DNA of 7,784 nt. Origin: Planctomycetaceae bacterium (lineage in GTDB: Bacteria > Planctomycetota > Planctomycetia > Pirellulales > UBA1268). Where the stretch lies: the NCBI GenBank assembly GCA_030616935.1, contig JAUWWJ010000063.1, positions 1-7,784 of the forward strand, read 5' to 3'. Numbering within the stretch: position 1 is the stretch's first letter; each line of letters opens with the position of its first letter. Shown here in pieces: positions 1 through 6,146 of the stretch. The position numbers and the translations under genes were made by a program. The notes under the pieces were generated by a model. It did not search any database. It saw only the letters and a list, made by a program, of their open reading frames with translations, and was not told where the DNA came from.

Positions 1-528
1 AGGCATTTCCTCGCTAAAATTCTTGTTACTTCCCTTGCACTCTCATTTTTTTCAGGCTGTGGTCAGAATACGAAAGCACCACTCTATTTTGACGAAACAA
101 GTCCGCCAGAAACTCAAGAACCTCAGTTACAGCAACGTCAGAGAATCGATCAAAGGGATATTCGTGAGATATCCTTTGACGATATTGTCTTTGAAATGGA
201 AGAAGACACACCTTTTTCCCAAAAACTCTTACCAGAACGAGTCACCTCTTTAGTAGGACAGCAGATTCGGATTCGTGGTTATATTCTTCCAAGTTTTCAA
301 CAGACTGGCTTAACCCAGTTTGTATTGGTTCGAGATAATATGGAATGCTGTTTTGGTCCTGGCGCAGCGTTATACGATTGTGTCGTTGTTAAAATGCTTC
401 CCGGTAGATCAGCTGAGTTTTCTATTCGTCCTGTAGCTGTTACCGGAACCTTCGGCATCAAGGAATTAAAAGGCCCAGACGGAAACCACCTTGCTGTCTA
501 CTCGCTCATCGGAGAATCTTTTCGATGA
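1..528 (+). CDS. DUF3299-like lipoprotein, 5' partial
   Basis: The reading frame is open from the first base and ends with TGA at 526-528, giving 175 visible residues; the start codon lies upstream of the window. The visible N-terminus is a hydrophobic signal segment ending in FFSGC (Cys at visible residue 20), a plausible lipobox, so the protein is probably a lipid-anchored envelope protein. A polar linker (residues 21-60) leads to one compact domain (about 61-175) with the segments VRIRGYILPSF-like, FVLVRDNMECCFGPGAALYD and RPVAVTGTFGIKE. I recognise this as the planctomycete DUF3299-like family, probably an OB-like beta fold; its function is unknown. The paired Cys116-Cys117 and Cys127 are candidate metal or redox sites, which is inference. 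An ATG at 196 would drop the signal peptide and is unlikely to be the start. The gene overlaps the next by 4 bases, so the two are probably translationally coupled. Confidence 0.8.
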   Translation, partial: RHFLAKILVTSLALSFFSGCGQNTKAPLYFDETSPPETQEPQLQQRQRIDQRDIREISFDDIVFEMEEDTPFSQKLLPERVTSLVGQQIRIRGYILPSFQQTGLTQFVLVRDNMECCFGPGAALYDCVVVKMLPGRSAEFSIRPVAVTGTFGIKELKGPDGNHLAVYSLIGESFR

Positions 529-1748
529 TCGGCTTGAAGAAAACCATGTTGTCGATCGTGTTGGTGCTTTCAAATACTGTATTTCACAGCGTATGCGCTA
601 CGCTCTTCTTACTCTCCACTCTCACTTCGACAAGCTCAGCATGTCCATTTTGTGGTCCTGTTGAGACACCTCTCTCCTATGGTATCGCCCGATCGAGCGA
701 CCTTGCCATTGGTGAATCTCTGACAGAGGCGGTTGCAAATAGACAAGGCCAACGACGTCAGCCCTTTTCACTTCTTTCGAGAATACTCCCCTCATCTTTA
801 GGAAGAAAAGTGATTTCTATTGAGCCGGCCGAACCTCCTGTAGAGGCTGCTGTTGAAACTACTTTTTCTGGAACCGCTTTACTTTTGAATCTTCCTGCCG
901 TTGGCTGGACAGCACGTGCTGCTGATGAAATGTTTATTGGCTACACACTCCAAATACCTCCGTTGAAACAACAGATTTTTCAGGATAAAAATCGTCTGGA
1001 ATGGTTCGTAAAATGGCTCGATCATCCCAATCATGCTATTTCGAAAGATGCCTATGCCGAATTTGCCCTCGCTCCATTTCAGGAGGTTCGAGACTCCGCT
1101 CATGCCTTTTCTCAGGCAGAGGTTATTGATCACCTGCGTGACCTATCCCTTCAACAGCAAAGGCGTGGATTCTATGGAATGATTGGTGGTGTACTGGCTC
1201 GTCGATCACCCAAAGAGTCTCAATCGGCATGTACCAATGCGCTTATTTCTATACTTACAGAAGACCAATCAAATGATTTTCAGGCTGGCCTCGATGGCGT
1301 TATGGGAGGGCTATTTATTGCTTTAGGTGAACAGGCCTTGCCTATTTTAGAACGTCGGGGTCTCTTTGAGAATGAGGCGAGCCCTGTTGATCAACGACAT
1401 CTCCTGCAAGCATTACGCTTTTGCTGGGAATACCCATCTGAAACCGTTCCTCGAACAGAGGTCATCTTAATCACCCGGAAACTCCTCCCTGTGCCGCACC
1501 TCACACGTGAGGTGATTGTTGACTTATCACGGTACATGGATTGGGACTTTCGTAACCAGATTGTTGCGATGTGGGATACTCTTGGTGGTGAGGGCCCACT
1601 TATTCGGCCAGCTATTATTGGGTATCTCTTGGCCTGCCCGTCAGAAAAAAGTGCTTCTCTGCTCGCTCAGCTCAGGGAGAAAAATTTCGAGCTGTTCGAA
1701 AAAGCTCAACAAGCGGCGGCAATACCCTTTCCTGCTGCTGCACCCTAG
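525..1748 (+). CDS. Secreted CPFC-motif protein of unknown function
   Basis: This 407-residue protein starts at an ATG inside the ATGA overlap with the upstream gene. Residues 8-38 are a hydrophobic export signal, followed by SSA and then CPFC at 40-43, so cleavage would leave a CxxC motif at the mature N-terminus. Cys40 could alternatively be lipidated, although SSAC is a poor lipobox. The middle (about 115-225) carries RLEWFVKWLDHPNHAISKDAYAEFA and RRGFYGMIGG-type segments. These resemble planctomycete secreted proteins with HEAT-like helical segments that I have seen annotated only as hypothetical. The rest (225-395) is mostly helical by composition, possibly a continued alpha-solenoid, and ends in a short Ala/Pro tail. 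No enzyme motif is visible apart from CxxC. Position and coupling suggest it acts with the DUF3299-like lipoprotein in the periplasm. The gene is well supported; the role is unknown. Confidence 0.85.
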   Translation: MIGLKKTMLSIVLVLSNTVFHSVCATLFLLSTLTSTSSACPFCGPVETPLSYGIARSSDLAIGESLTEAVANRQGQRRQPFSLLSRILPSSLGRKVISIEPAEPPVEAAVETTFSGTALLLNLPAVGWTARAADEMFIGYTLQIPPLKQQIFQDKNRLEWFVKWLDHPNHAISKDAYAEFALAPFQEVRDSAHAFSQAEVIDHLRDLSLQQQRRGFYGMIGGVLARRSPKESQSACTNALISILTEDQSNDFQAGLDGVMGGLFIALGEQALPILERRGLFENEASPVDQRHLLQALRFCWEYPSETVPRTEVILITRKLLPVPHLTREVIVDLSRYMDWDFRNQIVAMWDTLGGEGPLIRPAIIGYLLACPSEKSASLLAQLREKNFELFEKAQQAAAIPFPAAAP

Positions 1749-1755
1749 TGCTTCG

Positions 1756-1778
1756 TCAATCGTACGTCGAACGATTGA
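1756..1778. terminator. Hairpin between convergent genes, possible bidirectional terminator
   Basis: TCAATCGT (1756-1763) and ACGATTGA (1771-1778) form a perfect 8-bp stem with a 7-base loop. It lies 8 bases past the stop of the CPFC gene and 37 bases past the stop of the convergent tolC-like gene. There is no T tract on either strand, so it is not a classical intrinsic terminator. Position is the main argument. Confidence 0.35.
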
Positions 1779-1815
1779 ATATCCTGACCGAAGCTGCGAG
1801 ATAGACATCCAGTTT

Positions 1816-4149
1816 TTACTGCAGCTGCGTCTCAGCAGCAGAGTCCGGATTTATAACTGCAGTAGCCGCTGGGGTCACTGGTTCTTGCCAACCGGTAGTG
1901 ACAATATCCGCATCCCTCTGTTGTAATCGCTTTGTATCGTCTGCGGTTGAAATCGAATCGATAGCCGATTTCTTTGTCCCTTGAAGTGACGACAGGTTTA
2001 TCTCTTCACCTGGGAAACCATGTGCCGCGGCTGGGAAACTTGGCGTATCATTTGGTATTGGAGTTGGAAGTTCTTCAGCATTGAAATCTGATGGCAACGT
2101 CGCTGGCAATTCACGCGTCGCTGGATCGCGTGGGGGCATCTGCTGTGCTCGGGCTGCAGCACCAACTGCATCGAATTGTTGTGTTATCGGACCACGACTG
2201 AATACTCCAGGACGAGAATGACCATAATCTAGATAAAGACTGGCGTCGCGCTGGCGCGCTCTTCTATGGGCATCAAAATACGCTTTTCCTGGCCATGGAC
2301 CTTCCGAGAGAAAGACACCGTTATATTCAAGCAGTGAACCCTTACGGAAATGGAACTGTGCGATCGATCGGTTGTAGTCAACAAGCGATCGGAAATAGGC
2401 GCTTTCTGCCTGAGCCCTTCTTCGTTGGGCATCAAGCAACTGATCGAATGTTGTTGTACCGGCATCATAAGCAGCCTGGACCGCTTCAACCTGTCGCTCA
2501 GCTGCTACACGTCGATTAAAGTTTGTCTGTGCAAGGGCAAAGTTGGTATCAATATTCCGTATTGCTTCGACCAGTGCATGCGAGACTTCGAGCTCCTCAT
2601 CTTGAAGTTGAGCACGAGTCTTCGCCAACTGTAGTTGATGATGCCGCACAGTCGCCAGTTCTCGACGAAAACCGAGTGGCATCAAGAATTGGGCACCTGC
2701 CTGCCATTCCTGAAATTCTCCATGCAGTAAGGTGGCATACGCATTTGTTCCTTCGAGAGGATCTGCTCCATTTGCACCATACGAGTTATTACCACCAAGA
2801 AGATCATTCTCCATGCCTAAAAATCGCAATCTTCCGACGAGGTCCAAACGTGGCAGTATAAGATTCTTCGCCGCAGTCAGTTCAAGTTCTCGCTGCTTGA
2901 TTCTCCATTTTTGTCGACGAAGTTCAGCTGAGCGAGAGAGTGCTTCAACAAGCGATTGCTGCCAATCGAATGTAACTCTTGCAGTTGTTGGTTCATCAGC
3001 TGGTCGTATCAATCGACCATCTGATGATGATATCCCCATCATGTATCGCAGCCTATTCTCAGCACTGAATACGGAATTGAGTGCCTGCTCAACTTCACTG
3101 CGAAAGAAAAAGTATTGCTCTCGCGCCTGTGCTTCTTTATCTGCTTCACCGCCGCGTGATTGCTCCACATAAAGCGCATGCACGCGACGCCATGCTTCCA
3201 GTGCACTATCCCGGCCAACTTTTCGGGCTTCTAGGTCCCGAAATGCAAAGTAAAGCTCCCAATAGGCCTGTTCGGTATCACTAATCAGATTTCGAACACC
3301 AATTTCAAAGTCAGCCAGGGAAATATCTGCACTCACTCGTGCAAGCAGAACGCCTCGGAAGTTCGGTCTGCCATAAAGGTTCTCAAAAGCGTCGGGACCA
3401 GCTATGCGGTTATACGTGAGTCCTGCACCTTGAAGCAGTGGCTGCTGAAATGAAAAGTCATAGTTGGTTGTCCATGTTGATGGGACGCCCGGCTGTCGAA
3501 TAGGTGAATTGTTGTTGTCGTATAAAGTCTCGTTTGCGAGTCCAAATGTCGCACCTGTTGCCGTTCGCTTTTGCAAACCAGTCGTCCAGTTTCCTGTATC
3601 ACCCAACAAGTGTTGTTGGAAAATAATTGTTCCTGGCCCACCAACATTCTGCGGCCTGTCTTGGCGTTCCCATGTCAGCGAACTCGAAAGCTGCACATCA
3701 AATTGTGCGAGTGCACTTTCGACGCCCCGAAATGGATCCGTTTCAACAAGAGCTGGATCGTAGACAGTCGGAGTGAGATCTGGATTGGTCAAAAGTGAGA
3801 CTGGTGGCTCACCAGTCTGGGGTCGTGGGCCTCCAAAACTGCTGAACCTTCCTCCAAGGTTCCGGAGAACCTTGCCATTTTCGAGGGCAGTACGAATCGC
3901 ATCCTCAAGCGTCACTTCCCAAATTTCTTCAAAATTTGCGTTCGAAAGTGTCAGGGGCTCAACTGTACCGGCTGCCTCATCAAGTGGGTCTTGGCATGTA
4001 TCTGGATATTCAATTTTCTGAACAGCACCAACGTAATGCGAGAGATCACCATCCTCGAAAAAGTAGAATGGCTGACGCGGTGCACATCCACTCGCTGCAA
4101 TTGCCATACAGCTAAAAAGGGTGCCAATTTTTTGAAGCCAACTATTCAC
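1816..4149 (-). CDS. TolC-family outer membrane efflux lipoprotein
   Basis: This is a 777-residue outer-membrane factor, much longer than the usual 450-500 residues. The start is GTG at 4149: it gives a clean lipoprotein signal (MNSWLQKIGTLF to AASGC, Cys22), the next Met (15) would truncate that signal, and an in-frame stop lies 27 bases upstream. Residues 70-250 hold the first helix and strand-rich segments of the barrel. Residues 270-370 and 500-600 are long Arg/Glu/Ala/Gln-rich helices typical of the TolC tunnel, including AYDAGTTTFDQLLDAQRR. The segment VDYNRSIAQFHFRKGSLLEYN ends the TolC core. EGPWPGKAYFDAHRRARQRD and a DYGHSRPGVFSRGP-like stretch (616-655) are typical of the planctomycete subfamily, followed by a low-complexity Pro/Ala/Thr tail to 777. 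It presumably forms a trimeric channel working with an inner-membrane pump and adaptor, neither of which is in the window. Substrate is unknown. Confidence 0.9.
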   Translation of the reverse strand: MNSWLQKIGTLFSCMAIAASGCAPRQPFYFFEDGDLSHYVGAVQKIEYPDTCQDPLDEAAGTVEPLTLSNANFEEIWEVTLEDAIRTALENGKVLRNLGGRFSSFGGPRPQTGEPPVSLLTNPDLTPTVYDPALVETDPFRGVESALAQFDVQLSSSLTWERQDRPQNVGGPGTIIFQQHLLGDTGNWTTGLQKRTATGATFGLANETLYDNNNSPIRQPGVPSTWTTNYDFSFQQPLLQGAGLTYNRIAGPDAFENLYGRPNFRGVLLARVSADISLADFEIGVRNLISDTEQAYWELYFAFRDLEARKVGRDSALEAWRRVHALYVEQSRGGEADKEAQAREQYFFFRSEVEQALNSVFSAENRLRYMMGISSSDGRLIRPADEPTTARVTFDWQQSLVEALSRSAELRRQKWRIKQRELELTAAKNLILPRLDLVGRLRFLGMENDLLGGNNSYGANGADPLEGTNAYATLLHGEFQEWQAGAQFLMPLGFRRELATVRHHQLQLAKTRAQLQDEELEVSHALVEAIRNIDTNFALAQTNFNRRVAAERQVEAVQAAYDAGTTTFDQLLDAQRRRAQAESAYFRSLVDYNRSIAQFHFRKGSLLEYNGVFLSEGPWPGKAYFDAHRRARQRDASLYLDYGHSRPGVFSRGPITQQFDAVGAAARAQQMPPRDPATRELPATLPSDFNAEELPTPIPNDTPSFPAAAHGFPGEEINLSSLQGTKKSAIDSISTADDTKRLQQRDADIVTTGWQEPVTPAATAVINPDSAAETQLQ

Positions 4150-4201
4150 GGAGGTTGTCTTTATCTGGTTCGTTAATCAGCGTGCGAAGTATGACTTCTC
4201 G

Positions 4202-4390
4202 TCACAAGACTTCCCACATTCTGTTGAACAAACTGACGCTCCGCCCTGGAGGGAGGTCTTTCTGAGCGTCGAAAACAGCAAGTTTCCTCTTGCCTTTCAG
4301 ACACAACAGAAAGTCTTCTGAGTACGACAACCCCCCCGGATCGTACCCACGTCTTTGCACACCCCAGGGCGTAGCGTCAGCACAATTCAT
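4202..4390 (-). CDS. Candidate small protein of 62 residues between apbE-like and tolC-like genes
   Basis: An ATG-to-TGA frame encodes 62 residues beginning MNCADATPWG and ending FNRMWEVL. It sits 51 bases after the stop of the apbE-like gene and 52 bases before the GTG of the tolC-like gene, on the same strand. It fills most of an otherwise empty 292-base gap with operon-like spacing. The composition is protein-like (a central Lys-rich KGKRK stretch, Trp, two Cys, balanced charge), with no signal peptide or membrane segment, so it would be cytoplasmic. I recognise no family. No Shine-Dalgarno sequence precedes it, but most neighbours lack one too. A run of seven C (4331-4337) lies inside the frame, so a single-base sequencing error would change it. 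The alternative is an untranslated leader or spacer for tolC. Confidence 0.45.
   Translation of the reverse strand: MNCADATPWGVQRRGYDPGGLSYSEDFLLCLKGKRKLAVFDAQKDLPPGRSVSLFNRMWEVL
4221..4278 (-). repeat. Two-part inverted repeat upstream of the tolC-like gene
   Basis: Reading the plus strand, GACGCTC (4235-4241) pairs perfectly with GAGCGTC (4264-4270). Outside it CTGTT (4221-4225) pairs with AACAG (4274-4278) across an asymmetric internal loop. In the minus-strand transcript this would be a stem 72-129 bases before the tolC-like start. It lies within the candidate 62-residue frame, so it may be chance. No T tract follows, so it is not a terminator. Confidence 0.25.
4322..4346. repeat. Inverted repeat with a seven-C/seven-G loop
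   Basis: GTACGA (4322-4327) and TCGTAC (4341-4346) form a perfect 6-bp dyad around a 13-base spacer containing C7 (G7 in the minus-strand transcript). It lies inside the candidate small ORF. A 6-bp match may be chance; it is listed because of the unusual homopolymer loop. Confidence 0.2.
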
Positions 4391-4441
4391 ATCGACGACT
4401 GGATCGGCAAACTTGTGCTAACCGTTATTCTCGACCAGTTT

Positions 4442-5443
4442 TTAATTTTTCTGCGCAGAATAGGAGGTTTGGGAGGACCATTGAGAAGACGTCCGTACCC
4501 TAACTTTTCCAGCTTCATACCAGACAAAGCGTGCCGAACAATCTTCGGTCTTTTCTACAAATTCGTAGCCGGCCTGCGGACCAAGCATACTCAGGGTAGT
4601 TGCTAAGGCATCTGCTGTCGTTGCATCTGGTACAATAACCGTCACACCTGTGGAACCGACTACACCAATACCGGTCCGTGGGTCGACGATGTGACTGTCT
4701 CGTATTCCCTCTATTTCAAAAGCTTGGAACGCATCCCCAGAGGTTGTTACAGATGCATCTTCAAGTGTTATGACCCGTGGCAGGAGTGCTTCAGATTTGT
4801 TTTTGTCTGTCTTCCAGCCCAGTGCATCTATCTCTATCCGCCAACCGTCTGAATCTGGTGGCCTTCCGATGACACCGATATCGCCCGACGCATCGATCAT
4901 TGCAACTGTAATATCATGCGATTGCACGATGTTTAATGCCCGATCGATGGCAAATCCCATACCAATACCACCAAGGTCAAGTCTCATATCTGGTTTGAGA
5001 AGACTCACCTTGCGAGCATCTTCGATCCTGAAGGTCTCTGGGCCTGAAGCATTGCGTGCGGCTGCAAGCTGTCTGACAGAGGGCATGCGCCTTGTCTGTC
5101 GTGCTTTCCGCCATAAGGCAGTAAACACTCCAACTGTTGGATCAAAAGCTCCCTGACTCCGATCACGCCACGCAGTGGCCTGGATGAGAACTTCCCAGAG
5201 ATCTGGACTTACTTGTTTTGGACAAGGTGTTGGGGCCAGAGCCGAAAGTTGGCAGAGTTCGCTTGTTGGTTGATAATCAGACAAGACGTTCTCAAGTCGA
5301 CTTACCTCATCGAGTGCTGCTGTAATTGCTTTTTCAGCTTTGGCCAGCGTCTCTGTGAATACTGTTACAGTCCACGCTACACCCATACACCTCCTGGTAC
5401 CCTGATAACGACTAGGCAAGGCTGCATTCACTGGATTTTGCAT
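4442..5443 (-). CDS. apbE: ApbE-like FAD:protein FMN transferase
   Basis: This 333-residue protein has the ApbE signature order: CMGVAWTVTVF (19-29), LSDYQPTSEL (54-63), GAFDPTVGVF (98-107), DLGGIGMGFAIDRA (156-169), ASGDIGV (185-191), TTSGDAF (233-239), SHIVDPRTG (250-258) and TTADALATTLSMLG (275-288). The family moves FMN from FAD, with Mg2+, onto a Thr or Ser of a partner such as NqrC or RnfG. Asp278 and Thr282 match the usual metal-ligand positions. Oddities: there is no signal peptide or lipobox although many Gram-negative ApbE proteins are exported, and the usual Lys of GIAKG is Met162. The ATG at 5443 is the first start after an in-frame stop 18 bases upstream; no Shine-Dalgarno is visible. 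It is the first gene of the minus-strand block. Family assignment is firm; retained activity is not certain. Confidence 0.88.
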   Translation of the reverse strand: MQNPVNAALPSRYQGTRRCMGVAWTVTVFTETLAKAEKAITAALDEVSRLENVLSDYQPTSELCQLSALAPTPCPKQVSPDLWEVLIQATAWRDRSQGAFDPTVGVFTALWRKARQTRRMPSVRQLAAARNASGPETFRIEDARKVSLLKPDMRLDLGGIGMGFAIDRALNIVQSHDITVAMIDASGDIGVIGRPPDSDGWRIEIDALGWKTDKNKSEALLPRVITLEDASVTTSGDAFQAFEIEGIRDSHIVDPRTGIGVVGSTGVTVIVPDATTADALATTLSMLGPQAGYEFVEKTEDCSARFVWYEAGKVRVRTSSQWSSQTSYSAQKN

Positions 5444-5660
5444 AAGAAGGATAAAAAAAAATCAGTATCCGTGACACCATCTGTGCTGAACAACTCGCTC
5501 CATTGCGGTAGAATCGGGTACGTCGTCGGCTTGAGAAAATAATCACGTGTATGTCCAAGCTGTTGATTTTTGAAAAAGGAACATCCGGTCACGATTACCT
5601 TTGACTGTACACCATTGCGAAGCGTTTCTCTCTTCAACGTACTCTTTTATTAAAATTTAT
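5444..5660. promoter_or_regulatory. Divergent intergenic region between apbE-like and zinc-ribbon genes
   Basis: These 217 bases must hold the starts of both divergent transcripts unless transcription enters from outside. Towards apbE, a weak sigma70-like pair is visible on the minus strand: TTGTTC (5493-5488) and GATACT (5469-5464) with an 18-base spacer, then a T9 run (5461-5453) just before the start codon. Towards the zinc-ribbon gene, TTGACT (5601-5606) resembles a -35 box but no good -10 follows at normal spacing. The last 16 bases before the ATG are A/T only and include TAAAAT (5651-5656). None of these boxes is strong. A minus-strand frame at 5428-5637 lies here and is judged spurious. 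Confidence 0.3.
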
Positions 5661-5855
5661 ATGTCTGAATCTCCAAATTCTATCTGTCCCGTATGTGGTG
5701 GTGACACATATGAAATTCGTGCCAAACTTCATTGTCGACAATGCGGAATGATTTTAGAAACATGCTGCGAGGGTGGCCCGATGGGTGCTCGTTCATGTGA
5801 ACAAAAAACATTCCCTGCACAGTCCAAACAATCTGAAGACTTCAAAACAAGCTGA
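5661..5855 (+). CDS. Small zinc-ribbon protein
   Basis: This 64-residue cytoplasmic protein has CPVCGG (9-14) and CRQCG (25-29), a two-knuckle treble-clef or zinc-ribbon arrangement spaced 12 residues apart. A second Cys cluster, ETCCEGG (33-39), and Cys46 follow, then a polar, probably disordered tail. Four Cys (9, 12, 25, 28) suffice for one Zn2+; Cys35, Cys36 and Cys46 are extra. I recall similar short proteins with the YEIR.KLxCRQC...ETCCEGG pattern in planctomycetes, without known function. The ATG at 5661 is chosen because similarity begins there; an in-frame ATG at 5601 would add 20 unconvincing residues. It stands alone, divergent from apbE and followed by a weak hairpin. A role in nucleic-acid or protein binding is only inferred from the fold. 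Confidence 0.75.
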   Translation: MSESPNSICPVCGGDTYEIRAKLHCRQCGMILETCCEGGPMGARSCEQKTFPAQSKQSEDFKTS

Positions 5856-5867
5856 GCTTTGGATTAG

Positions 5868-5886
5868 GAAAAATCAACCATTTTTC
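5868..5886 (+). terminator. A/T-rich hairpin after the zinc-ribbon gene
   Basis: GAAAAAT (5868-5874) and ATTTTTC (5880-5886) form a 7-bp stem with a 5-base loop, starting 13 bases after the stop codon. The stem is almost all A-T pairs and no further T run follows, so any terminator activity would rely on the T5 in the right arm. Weak support. Confidence 0.3.
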
Positions 5887-5929
5887 TGTTTGCAAAAAAT
5901 GAAATAAAGCTGTTCGATATGGTGTAGGC

Positions 5930-6052
5930 ATGACGAGACCAATTTTAGATGCTCATTCTCGTTGTATTGTGGAGCAGATACAAAATGACACGACGAACCG
6001 ACCTAGCAAGATTCATTCGGATGATCCACGAATATGTAAAATAGCATCATAG
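5930..6052 (+). CDS. Doubtful 40-residue ORF
   Basis: ATG at 5930 to TAG at 6050-6052 encodes 40 residues starting MTRPILDAHS and ending ICKIAS. It is polar with two Cys, and no membrane segment or known motif is seen. No Shine-Dalgarno precedes it, and the frame is closed by a stop 30 bases upstream. A frame of this length is expected by chance in this composition. It is listed only because the region is otherwise empty and the sequence looks protein-like. Confidence 0.15.
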   Translation: MTRPILDAHSRCIVEQIQNDTTNRPSKIHSDDPRICKIAS

Positions 6053-6080
6053 AGAGCTTTAGAATGAATCCGTTGTCTCT

Positions 6081-6122
6081 AAAAAATCCACCTGTGTATT
6101 CTTCACTTCAAGAAAACAGGTG
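6081..6122 (-). terminator. Intrinsic-terminator-like hairpin reading on the minus strand
   Basis: CACCTGT (6089-6095) pairs with ACAGGTG (6116-6122), with an inner stem TTCTT (6099-6103) and AAGAA (6110-6114) around a 6-base loop. On the minus strand the stem is followed after GA by T6 (6086-6081), the form of an intrinsic terminator. On the plus strand only a short TTTC follows. No minus-strand gene lies to the right inside the window, so it would end an antisense or unknown transcript; it could instead shape the EVE leader. Confidence 0.4.
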
Positions 6123-6140
6123 CTCTTTCTCAATGTTGTA

Positions 6141-6146
6141 GAGGAG
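6141..6146 (+). promoter_or_regulatory. Shine-Dalgarno sequence of the EVE gene
   Basis: GAGGAG lies 6 bases before the ATG at 6153. It is the only strong Shine-Dalgarno sequence before a gene in this window, and it fixes that start. Confidence 0.8.

Noticed and set aside
26..211. Minus-strand 61-codon frame at the left edge
   Set aside because: It is antisense to the signal peptide and linker of the DUF3299-like gene and has no motif.
1516..1926. Plus-strand 136-codon frame across the convergent junction
   Set aside because: It is a shadow of the CPFC gene and of the tolC-like 3' end in another frame; both real genes have family signatures.
3547..3558. TGAT tetrapeptide in the tolC-like protein, matching the [ST]GA[ST] core of ApbE flavinylation sites
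   Set aside because: The upstream Asp of the full motif is absent, and the site lies in a strand-rich TolC segment where TGxT is common. Chance is the better explanation.
2295..3798. Several plus-strand frames opposite the tolC-like gene
   Set aside because: They are antisense shadows of a long gene with clear TolC features, and none shows a protein motif.
4770..5156. Plus-strand 128-codon frame opposite apbE
   Set aside because: It is antisense to conserved ApbE motifs; its Ser/Ile/Pro-rich composition is that of a reverse-strand shadow.
5428..5637. Minus-strand 69-codon frame overlapping the apbE start
   Set aside because: It overlaps the well-supported apbE N-terminus by 16 bases, has no recognisable motif, and covers the divergent promoter region.
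5601..5660. Upstream ATG start for the zinc-ribbon gene
   Set aside because: The extra 20 residues show no similarity to the short family pattern, and the segment is A/T-rich and promoter-like.
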